64,000 nt of DNA from Branchiostoma belcheri (taxonomy: Eukaryota; Chordata; Leptocardii; Amphioxiformes; Branchiostomatidae). The notes below the pieces were generated by a model, which was given only the letters and a program-made list of their open reading frames with translations, was not told the origin of the DNA and ran no database searches. This document shows, in pieces, positions 39,601 through 52,100 of the stretch; the first letter of the stretch is position 1, and every line of letters begins with the position of its first letter. The position numbers and the translations under genes were made by a program. Where the stretch lies: positions 431,047 to 495,046 of the forward strand of contig NW_017802736.1 of assembly GCF_001625305.1 (NCBI RefSeq), in the 5' to 3' direction.

Positions 39601-42600
39601 ATATAGTCGTCTAACGCAAGCGCTCAACCTACAAACCAACATTCCTTCCCCAGTACACAGGCTGCCCCATAAGTGACACCAGTATTGTCACAACAGATCT
39701 ACAGAACAACACTAAATTTGACATTCTAGATACAACGTCCTTGATTACCTCCATGAAAAATGGAGGTATTGTTTTTGGCGTGTCTGTCTGTGTGTGTGTG
39801 TGCGTGTGTCTGTGTGTGTGTGTGTCAGCAACTTTGTAGTCAGCAGAACTTCATAACGCCTTTATGGATTGTGATGATATTTGGTATGCTGATAAGTCTT
39901 AGGAAGACGAAAGTCAAGGTCAAATATGGGCCTTCTGGTGTATGACCTTGGTACTGCAGCAGAACTTCCGGTTTTTGGATCTTTTGTTCTGAACATGCTA
40001 TGGTCTTGATTTTTGGTGACAGATAGCTTTTCCTGTCAGGAATAACTGGTGTAAGTTTGGTGCCCCTAGCATCTTGTTCTGGAAATGCAGGGGACTTTCT
40101 GGCGAAATCTTTAAAAGCCAGTAAGTCCAGATAGGAACAACGTATTTTCATCATATTTGGTGTGTAGGTAGCTGAGACAGAGTTGTACATAATAAAATGC
40201 AAATTATGCAAATGAGTTATCATAAATATTTAAACCAAGTATATGCATAGTGCTGGTTGGACTGGTCGATCTTACAGAAGTCAAAATCTCCCTCTTGTGT
40301 TGGAACTGTGGCAGAAAATGTGTTGTGACATATATGATTTTAAAATTTTAGGGGAAACTTAGGTCTGTTCAAAATGACTATGAAATGTACAGGAAATAAT
40401 TTGCCATTGGGAATTATTACCTAGGAGTTCTACACTCAGTCCTTATAACAAAATTGGTCTAGTCAAAGGATTTGGTTATGCTTACCTAACTAACGTTAAC
40501 AACCTATCAATGTCAATATCTGATGTACACACCTAACGTTAACAACCTACCAACGTCAATATCTGATGTACACACCTAACATTAACAACCTACCAACGTC
40601 AATATCTGACGTACAAGAGATATATTATAAAAGGAGAGAAAGATATACAAGTAGATCTACCAGTTGACTGCCGATGATACATGGGGGAAACATTCTATGC
40701 TAAAAACGTTCTCAGAAAACTCTATGAACATAATGGGAGCCAGAGCTGCATGTGAGTGAATGTGTCTGCTCAGTTGGGAATCTGTACAATTTCCACATAG
40801 TCAATGTCCCAAGGGTTTCCTGGAATTTCACTACTAGTAATGTCGGTATAGATGTGTGTTAGCAAAATCCCAGAAATGTGAGACATTTCTGTGGACATTC
40901 CATGCCTGTGGATAAAATTCTTGTACAATTCTTAGAATTCTTGCAAACTGCACACAATACTGTACCATTAGGCTCCCCCCTGAGGCGTCGCCAAAATTTG
41001 ATACTGTATTATATTTGACCAAGTATATAAGACTCTGAGGAAAAATCAGAGACATTGTGAATAAAATCCAAATATTGCTATGGCCCTTCAATGTTGTCTC
41101 CATTTGTTTTATGCCCACTTTATATAAAGTAATAAATACATTCATGAGACATGTGAGTAAAATTCACACAAGAAGGCAGAGTCATGAACATTTACTTACT
41201 ATGCCATAACTCCAACCAGCCTCAATCTTCTTCATGCACCAGAGGTCGTGAAGGTTCTCAGTCAATTTTTCCCGTACAGACTCCACAAAGCCAGGCAGAG
41301 TGATCTGTGGAAAAACAGATAGAGTATTGAGCAATGCTCTTTTCTTATTCTTCAAAAGGCATACCTTAGACACATGGGTAAAGTTCTGTTTCATCGGTGA
41401 AGGTTAGAGGTGTCAGTAACACTAGAGAACTTGTGCAGAAATGCAGGTTTATAAGCAAGAACTATTAACTAAATTTTGCAGTAACACCCAACAAGATTCC
41501 TAGTATCAACATTGTAAAAGAAACAGAGTCAGAATTCATTGGGCCAGTTTATCTCAGAGACAAGCTGAACCCTTGCACACCAAAGTACATTTAGCTACCA
41601 CCCTGAAAGTCTCCAAACACCCTACTAGTAACGTCACACAGGAAGAACAAACCTCTCTCAAAGATTTGATCACCAATCAAAACATATTGATTCTTCATGC
41701 AGACAAGGGCAGATGCACATTAACCAACCTATCCGTTGATATATGTGAACTACATGTGTACTAGAACTTTGCCTAGCTGGATGCACATACTACACCTACA
41801 AAGGACAGTTCTTCCAACAACTTCACAGTTGTGCTATGGGAATACCAGTTTCACTCATTGTTGTAAACTTGTACATGGAGAAGTTTGAAAACAAAGCGCT
41901 CATGCAGCACTTTCAATGACATTCCCCCCAGCCAACTGGTTTTGATATGTAGACAACATTTGGTGCAGGTTGAAAAAGAGGGTACATACATATGTAGCTG
42001 TTGATTTCATTTGCTCACATCAACCAGATAGATGACAACATCAAGTTCACACAGCAGGCAAGTCATGACAAATAATCCCTTTCCTTGACACCAAAACTAT
42101 AGTAGTAAGAGAAAGATGGCAACTATCGTTTGAAGTATACAGGAAACCAACCCAATACCTGATCAATACCTGGCCTTCAATTTCCACCACCCTTCGGAAC
42201 ACAAACTAGAAGTGATTAAAACTGTATTCCATCTGGCAGACAACATCATCACTGACAAAGCCAAAACAGACGAACATATACACCTCCAAGGTGCCCTGGC
42301 TAAGTGTGGCTACCAAAACTGGACCTTCAACAAAGCTCTCAAACCTTCGGACCTAAGAAAACCCAGAAGTGCAAACCACTGACCAACAAAAACAAGGTCA
42401 ACATCACTATTCTGTATGTCCAAGGAGTATCAAAAAAACTCTTGAATCAGATGGATCTTACAAAACTTCAACATTGCCACAAACTTCAAAACGCAGACAA
42501 AAACTAACAGTTTTTAAGACTACATGTACATTGTCCATGATGATAGCAGGGTGAGTGCTAACCCATTGTGCACAGACATGTTTTCTCCAAGCTTATGGTG

Positions 42601-45600
42601 AGTCCAAACATCAGTCCAAACGCCAGCATCCCTGGAAGCTGTACATCATCCATACTTTCGCAAGCTGGTGATTAAAGGGATCCGGACAGTTGTCTGTCAA
42701 AGCACTTAAACACCTATTTTTTAATGCTATACAAAACAGCACTCTGAAAATTAATTGCATTTGATCAATTGAATGTGAATTTTACAACATAATGAATTTT
42801 TCATTTGCCTGATACCACAAACTAAGGTCCCGTAAGTCTAAAGATACACATATTTACAGTATTTGACATCAAGACGCCTCGGCTTGAAATTATTGTGTCT
42901 CAGTCATGTTGTGCATGAGTCGACCCTCTTCAAGGTTCCCTGTCCCAGACAGCTGCTTTCCTTTGGTCCCCTGCATGGGTGGTCGTCTTAAACAGGTTTG
43001 GCTTTAATTATTTCAACCTTTTTGGGTAATAAAATTCATTGTAACTCCTCACTCATCCCAAGTGTTAGATAATAGCTGATAATCCCAACCTTTTCATCTA
43101 CCCCTATATATGTACATGTATGAGAGAAATCCAATCTTACGGTTACTCACATGTGTAGTGTTGACAGGGTTAGGCACGAGTGGTTCATACTTCTCCAGGC
43201 CTTTGGAGCCATGGATGTATCCTTCATCCACCCCTGCAAAGTGGAAGAGGGGTTCTACTACCAGTGGTTCATTAGGGAGCAGAAGTTCATATATCGGAGC
43301 GTAGCCCTCCGGAGGAAGGTACTGTAAGTCGCCGTGTGGTGATCCAAACAGGAAACGGACACTAAAATAAGAGAAAAATGACTTTTGTAAAATGAATCTG
43401 TCTCTTGTATACATCATGTATGATACCATCTTTTCCAAGCCAATCACATGTAACGTTACCATTCCTCGCTAGTTACTAGTCATGTATTGATGATTGAATT
43501 TTGAAAACAAATGTTCATGTAAAGAACATGCATACTTGGATAAGAAATGCATTCATATTGTTCATAAGCCCTTCACACTCCACAAGTGGCAAACACTGTG
43601 AGACGTTCTTGTGAATGTACCTTCACAAATGAGATACAGTAGACAGTGTGCCCTAACTTCATACACATAAATTTTGTAATTTGCTCTCTTCATAAGTTGT
43701 GAATTTTATTTCAGAAAAAAAATCAAATTTTATGATATTTCAGCTTTCTTTTGACAGTAAAGTTATTGCAATTGTGTTTACTTCTCATGTCAACTGACAA
43801 GGGCTGTACAAATGTATCTGAAGCAATCCAGTCCATGTTTCAACAGAAAGCCCAAATGATACCCACGGGAAAATGCAGATGTGCAGATGACAGTGGTACT
43901 GACATAATTTCCAATGTTGGTTTTCTACTAAAGAAACACTCAAGAGACCCTAATTACCTAGAGAACCAATCAGGTGAAGGACTATTGTTAGCATAGTTTA
44001 GCTTGGAAGTGACAATCGCTCTGTTAGTCAGTTCGAGCGATTGTCACTTCCAAGCTAAACTATGCTACCAATAGTCCTTCACCTGATTGGTTACTCTCAC
44101 TAGCCAATCAGGGCCTACATGTGTACCTAACTTGCTAATATATGCATATCTCTCCATAACAAGTCTCTCCAAATGGTCACTTACAGATTACCATAACTAC
44201 AATGTACACCAATCATAACTGTTACAATATGCTGTATTTACTCCTGAGCAAATTTTGGTATAACTAGTTGTAAACACTTTTTCCTACAGAAAAATAATAC
44301 ATTTGTACGTGTAAATAGTAAGAAAGTGAGATTGACATACACTACTTTTGTAGAGCAACTAATCACTGGGAAGAAGAGACCAGGGGAGGAGTTGAAATGC
44401 TCAAACATGCCCTGCACTGGGTTTCCATTCATACGGAATGAAATACAGGGTACTGTGAGGTCCAGGCAGCAGCTGACAATGTCCCCCTTTGTCAACATGT
44501 GGGGGTCGTAGGACTGAACCCTCCTGGCACGTCCAGCTGTAACACACATGTACATGGAAGTTAGCAGGGTCAAAAGGAAACAATGGACATCATGGTATAA
44601 ACCAATAAGGCCTAGGATCCCCCATTTGACTTTTTTTATACTTGTTAAGATGCCCTAATACACAATGTATTATTGGCCAATCAACACGTACTTGTAGTAG
44701 ATCATTAGAATAATTGACCACCTGTTGGCATGAATCGCTACCTTTTCCTTGGTGTATATGGTGACCATATGTCAGCTGATCAACCCTTTACATTTATTAT
44801 AATTACCTCCAAGACATGTTCATATTTTCATTCTGTCTGATACTCAACAAGAAATTTCAAGAACAGCTGGTTGGATTGACTTCATACTTGGTGCGTTGGT
44901 TGGGTTTGAAGAAAAACTGGAAATGATGAGACTTTGGGCCCCCAAGTGGCTTCCCTCGGTACTGCAGTGGAACTTCCGGTTTTGATATTTCGAGTTCTGA
45001 ACATGCTAGGGTCACGAATTTTGGATGGTACATGCAGGTACCTCTAGTGCTCTGGAAGAAGTCACGTGAGTTTAGGCCCCCTAGCAGCTTGTTATGGAAC
45101 TGCAAAACAGTTTCTTTAAAAATAGTCAAGAGAGGAAACTAAAGAACCGGTTGATCATCATGATTTTTAGTATGTAGGTAGCTGAAGTGATGCATGACAT
45201 GATAATTATATTACAATTATACAAATCAGGACCTAATTTGCACAATGAATGAGGAAATTTTACTAATCTGCTATGTTCGATAATAGGGCTATAAACAGTT
45301 GTGACATATGTAAATGAGAATGACAGGAACATTGGCAGATATTGAATATGTGAGTGAAGACCTAATTTGCATAATTAATGAGAAATTGCTACAATTTTAT
45401 AGTCGAAACTGCTCGGAATTCAGTACTTGCCATATTAATATTATTTGTATTTGGAAGTTCAGTGAAGGTGAACATCATTATTTTAGCTAAACATAATTTA
45501 TGAAAATCAGGACCTCGTTTGCGTTATCTATGAGGAAATGCTAGAATTATAATAGCCTTATTTCTTAAGATAAGATTGTCATTGTGTGGAGAATATGATC

Positions 45601-46114
45601 AACTGATATAATTAATGCAAATGAGGTTTTTATAATTGTTTAATCACTGTAAAAAAATGTAATAATTAGTCAGTTTGAGCGGTAAACATGACTTGGCAAA
45701 GATATGAGGCCATGAAACTCTTCCTGTGTATGAAACCTGAAAATTAGTCTCTAACAATATCATACCTTGTCCTAGCCTGATGTCCAGCCTTGCTAACTTT
45801 AGTCCACTCCCCAAGATCTGCTCCCCGGACTAAAGCTAACAAGGCTGGACACCAGGCTAAACTTGTCCATGCCAAATGATAAGGATTTCACCAGTGTGTT
45901 GCATGTTACTAGGTAGGGGCCATGTGAATATTTTGCATAAAAATTTTGCTAATGAGCAGGATTGTAAATGTCAGCCATTTACAGGTGGTCATCACCATGC
46001 ATAAGGTTCCGGGTCAGAGTTTAAATCTGAGTCTAGGTAAGTGTGCAGTGAATCTCCGGAAGCGTGACTTTGTTACATGTACCTCCATGAAAAATGGAGG
46101 TATTGTTTTTGGCC

Positions 46115-46172
<58 letters not shown>

Positions 46173-49100
46173 AATGTCTATTACATTTGACAATTTTCAG
46201 GAACATAATAATAATGTCAGTGTTGCTGATGTCATGTAGTGTTTAAGTTTAGCCGTGATGAGTAGAGGGTCAAATACACAGGTGGATCCAAACATCTGAC
46301 GTTAGAGAGAGTTAAGTGACAGAACCAGGGCATACCTGTCCACAGATGCATCCCATCAAAACCATAAGAATGGAAGTCATCTCCCACACCGTTACTCCCC
46401 CAACCCTCACCACCACCAGGGTATGGGGAGAAACCACTGGAGTTGGCCCAGCCGACCCTCAGGTGTGCAGGGATGGAGGTGTTCTGCTGTACCTCCTCTA
46501 CAACCAGCTCATAGTACCACTTGGTGTAATGTACTCCTCCGTCTGCCAGCCCTACATACAGGTTGGGCCGTATGCTGCAGAAAATAGTATGTTGGCAATT
46601 CATGGTCATAATTATGGAATGATAAGACAATTAACAAGCCCTGCCTGAAAGTACCGCAATTATGACATCAAGACCTGCAGATTATGTTATTAAGAACTAA
46701 AAAATGTAGACTGTTTGGTTAAACATTATTCTAAAACATGTCAAGACATGGTGATGATTTGGCAAAGGATATTGATGTTGCATGAATATAACTTTCTACG
46801 TCCAAACCTAAAAGCAGTCTGAAAAGCTTCACGTTTCAGCTGGATTTGAACCCTTTGATTTCTGCCCCAGAAATTGACACAAGTTACATGTACCTAGGCT
46901 GTAAGATTTTTGGAATTCCTGACAGCATGTACATTACATGTATGAGCTTTTAAAATCAAAGGGACGAGGCAAAGGCAATTTGCAGGGACAAGTATTGGCC
47001 ACCTTACAAGAACTTGTACCCCATAAATGTATACTGGTTGCTTGTATCATTATTAAGTATACATTCATGCCTTGAATTATTGTTGTTTTACCTGGTGACG
47101 TGATCGAGCAGTTTGGTTTGCAACAGGATATCCCTGCTGGGCAGCAGGTTGTCCACAATCAGGTTCTGGTTGGACCTGACAGCCACTCCATTGCACACAC
47201 ACAGGGAACACAACACATCCAGAACCTACATGGGCAACATGGATCATCATATTATATCATATCATAGTCAACACACAATTCCAAGTTCTCAGGTCTGGAT
47301 CTTATCTAATTGACACCAAAAATATGTTTATCTATGTTTTAATCTCTTGTATGCCATAAAAAAGTCAACAATATTACCAATGAGATGTATTTTGAAATAA
47401 AACATGGAAAAAATTAACCTGAAAAAGAGGAGGAAAGGGGATTCAGGCAAATGAACTACATGTACTTAAAATACAGGACAGAGGTTTATAATACAATGTA
47501 CCAAACATGGAGTTGAGTTTTCTTTTCAAATTGCACTTTGCCTATTTTTCTAAGATAGTAGAACATGTACATATATATAAATGTATATACATGTAGGCTA
47601 ACGTTATAACCATGTACAGTAAAAAGGCTTGTTGGACTCACCTTGTGATTTCTACCATGCTTCTCAATGAGAGAGATGATGACTTTGATGTGCTGTTCTT
47701 TGACCATGTTCAGAGCATCAGGACTCTCAATTAGCACACAATGTAGCACATCCAGAATACCAGTGGAGGCAGATTGACTTTCCAGCTTGCTCACCAACCA
47801 GCCCAAGGACTTAGCAAACTTGGTACAGTTGCTCCTGTTTCCCCGGATCATGCAAGCTGAAGATAATCAAACACAAACATGATCAACATACTGCAGTAAC
47901 ATGTTACAAAGGTCTCAATATCATAGTGGCATTATTACAAATGTAAGCTGGCAAGGTGTTGTTGACCTGGACTCCAAATTTTCTGAGTTCCAATCCCTGG
48001 CAGGCCCCATTGTTGTGCTATTGGAAAAGACACCTTACACTACAAGTCATGTATTTCCACACTCGACTCACGTAAAAATAAGTCCTTAGCTTCAGTATAC
48101 ACACTTTGACTATAATTTGGGAGACAAGTCTAGGCAAACTAGTGGGATGGGTATGGTGCTTACAAGTTACAACTATACATGTTCATGTATAGTTATATCA
48201 ATGTAAAGAATTGTTTTCCCTTGTATTTGTCCTTCTTTCCCTGCCATGTCATGAAATGTGGTGAAGCCATCACTACATTTGCTCCAAAGCAAATGTCGGC
48301 CTTTCTAGTTTGACCATAAGATAACTTATTTGTGGCCCAGGGAACAAGAAATCACTTAAATAGCCATAACATGACCTATACGCTAAGTAAACAAACATGG
48401 CAACTGGCCAGGTTTTGTCGCCTTCGTCGATAGTTGCAGATGCATATTGATTTCTTGTTTTCTGGGCCGCGTACAAGTCATCTCATGTCAAAATACAGAA
48501 AACTGCAATTATGTTAAAGTATAGATGAACTTTTTATTTCGGTGCATTTATTTCCACTTCTCTTCTGTGATCATGCTAAACAAACATTTGTGTTACACTA
48601 CGTAACGTTAAAGTTAAACAAACCGGGTCGCCTCCGCCGATTCATTATTGTGATTTCTTGTTCCCTGGGCCACAAGTAAGTTATCTTATGATCAAAATAC
48701 AGCGACTTGGGGTTTTAACTCATCAATGCAGGGTGTATTTAAGCCTCCTATATGTATATTACGGTGTATTCCTGTGCATTTCGGTGTATGCCAGTAAATA
48801 GGTAGACCGGCACTTAGCAAGCAGACTTCCCTTTAAGCGTTTTGGTATGAAAACTGCCTCATTTTCTCACCACAAAATCACAGTATAGACTATCCCCTTC
48901 CCAGATATCCAACAAGTACAAGACTTAGTGCAGCCTTACCCAGTAATTGATACAAAGAGTCCACAATTCCTTCATAAGCCAGTCCTGCCTGCTCTCCAGC
49001 CACTTGGGCAAATAAACGAGCACTCTTGAACTCTGACAGCTTGTCAATGACATTACACACCATCTCTATCATGCCCTGTAAAATTCAAACATCATTGAGA

Positions 49101-52100
49101 AGGAAGTACTGAAATGAAATGAAAATACTGAAAAACATACATATGGTAGGAGACATGACTCACAAATTGTCCCTTAAGTTTGGTATTGCAAAAGTTCTAG
49201 AATTCTACAGTAGTTCTCTACAATACTACTGTAACAGTACAACCTGAACTTTCTGCTAACATGCTGTTTTCTCTAAGCCTGGGTGCCATCCTATTTGTGT
49301 ACCAGGGCTCCCGTACTTGCTCCACATTCTTGTGAGAATGGGAGCCACTGCAAATGTAGGATGGCACCTAGGCAAGGTTCCTAGATGTTACTACAGAATG
49401 ATGTTGTTGAATGTTGTGTCTTTTAACACTACTGCCATACAAATGTACATGCATTCTACCTTTTCTTCACTTTTGTTCATGCATTTTTCAACAGGAGTCT
49501 ACGCTGGTTGGCTAACACAAACAGATGACACAAGATTATGAAAATCTGCTAAATAAGAAATTCATAATAAAAGCAGCCTGTCCATGGAAGCATAATATTG
49601 TTTGTACATATTGTGACAAAAACTTTCAATTTCATGATGATATACACATGTACCTCCTCCTGAAACAAGTCCTGACGGTTTCTCACAGTCTTCAACTTCA
49701 ACTGCTTCTCTTCATGGGCTACAAAACAAGAATACACAAAATTATCTGTAATGATGATAAACCCACATTTTGTGCACACCCCATGTGACCAGATATCTGA
49801 AATACCATGGAGTTAGAAGGAGCCCCTATATAAACCTCCTTGGAAATACCAAAGGATCTTCTTTCCATTTCTTTTCTGTCAACAAGTATCCTTCAAGGGA
49901 GGGAAAGATAACTTTAGACAGTTCATTCCCAAAAAAAAATACAGCAAAAATGATACAGACTGGTTTTCTGAACACCTCTTTAGAGTTCAGCTAACTCTGT
50001 ATAAATTTTGTACCCTAAGATCTTATAGGGCATTACATGTTATTTTCACAAAAAATTGAAATATTCTAATTACATTGTATAACCAATCTCAATGTTAGCA
50101 ACATTTACTACTGTAAACAGGTAACCACTTTTCAACATATTTTCAGCATTATTTGACATTTTTAAAGAATGTTGTCAGTCCACTTGATACATACTAAGCT
50201 TATGGTGACACAAGTTGGACACCGCTGGAATCAAAACAAACCAGTCAAAACGCAGGTCACCCTATAGCTAGAACATGTTACTAGTATTCTCTGAAATAGG
50301 GCATATGCCGGGGCAGGTTTTGACCCCATTCCATGGTGTAACTAGTACTAACTACCTACAATGCAATACGTATACATTGTAAATGCGACTACCACATGCA
50401 GTATAATAAGGGACACGATAAAAGTCAAGTGTATACTTTATGTTTTTGCCAGACTGAATTCCATTTAACCGAGAATCACGAACTTCAAGAAACAAAAGAA
50501 AATGAAAGATTTGACAACAGATGAGATTAGACATCATGTCACACATTGCAAACTATGCCATAAGTTACATGTATTTGTCTAATATCTGTGTCATTTATAC
50601 TTGCATACTTTCATTTTCTGCTGGCTGAGCAAAGTACTTGATGAGATCGGCAATAACAGCCATGATTGCGTCCACTTCCAGCTTCATCTTCTGCCCCTTG
50701 GACAGGACGGACAGGTAAGCCAGGTCACTGCAACATCCAATACAAACTGTCAAGAACTGTTCTCAAGACATCATGATATACTGTACTTGAACACTGTCTT
50801 TTTCTCTTAAATGCATATACAAAGTCCCTTTTAAGTTTGACTTAAGACAATCAACACACAAATATCTAAAGTATATATAATAATTGTTATGATTATCTTT
50901 ATATTTGGACATCATAACATTTCATATGTGAATGTCCTATCCTTTGGCATTTTATTTCTACATTTGTCATTTCATCATTGCCTTCATCTGAAGGGTATGT
51001 TTTCAGTTTGGGCTTGGAAAGGCTGTGGTTTGGGTCTGTATGTATGTCAATGATATTGATATTTGGTATGTGAGTAGCTGTTATGGATATGGTGGTCAAG
51101 TTAAAAACGATCCACCTAGCTTTTTCCAACGGTGCTGCCGTGGGCTTTTTATGCATTTGTTGATTGTATGTGTTCAGAATAATTCAAATGGCTGTGAATG
51201 GAACTTAATGGTATTTAGTAGGTGAGAAGCCGTTATGGAAACAAAGTTCAAGTTTGGAAATGGTTATCCTGTCATGCTCCTATGTTGCTGCAAAGGAGTG
51301 TGTTTTTTGTGTTTTTGTTTGTGTACAATATAACTCAAGAAGCAGTGGATGGTTGTTATTGAAATCTAGTGGATAGATAGTGACAGCAAAAAATGAAGGT
51401 CAAGTTCCATAATGGGCCTCCTACATGTAGTGGCTAGTTAAGGCATTCCAGCCTAACATCAAAGCGTAAGGTAAAATTTTCTGCAAGTGTCAGGTCAACG
51501 TCAGGTTAATGATTTTTGCCCGGCCCAAAGGCCAGGTATAGAGTCCGGTTTAATTCGTACGTTGTAATGGTGGACAGTTACGTAGTACTACGTACGTTCC
51601 TTGTTTGGTTGGTACGTTAAACCATTTCAGAAGCCCTTTATACGCCATGCCATGCCTTACTGTTTGTGGTCTTAAATGAAGAAAGCACTTAAGATTGGTG
51701 TGGTGTTGAATACATACATAGTAAACTTGTCAAAGATGCTTGTTGACTTCCTGACAATCCTGGCAGCCTGTGCCTCCTCAGGCAGGGCCCTCTGCAGGGA
51801 CATGCTGTCATCCATGTGGCCCTCCAGGGACACAATGGCCCTCCTGGTAGCCACAAGTTGAGTCCTCTTCCCACTAGCTGCCTGTGAGACATAGATACAA
51901 ACAGTACTGGATTGTGTGTACTGTGTATGAAGTATTTCAAAGTTGTTAAACTAAGTTAAACATTATCAAACATCATCCTACAAGTCCATGTATACACGTA
52001 TTGTACAGAATTTAAGATAAAGTACATGTACCACTATCGTAAACTTAAGGGAATGGCTACTGACAGGATCATCCTGTCAATAGTAGAAACTTTGTGCTAT

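Noticed and set aside
46830..46865. tRNA or tRNA-derived SINE B box on the minus strand
   Set aside because: GGGTTCAAATCC is a perfect B-box match but no A box or cloverleaf precedes it.
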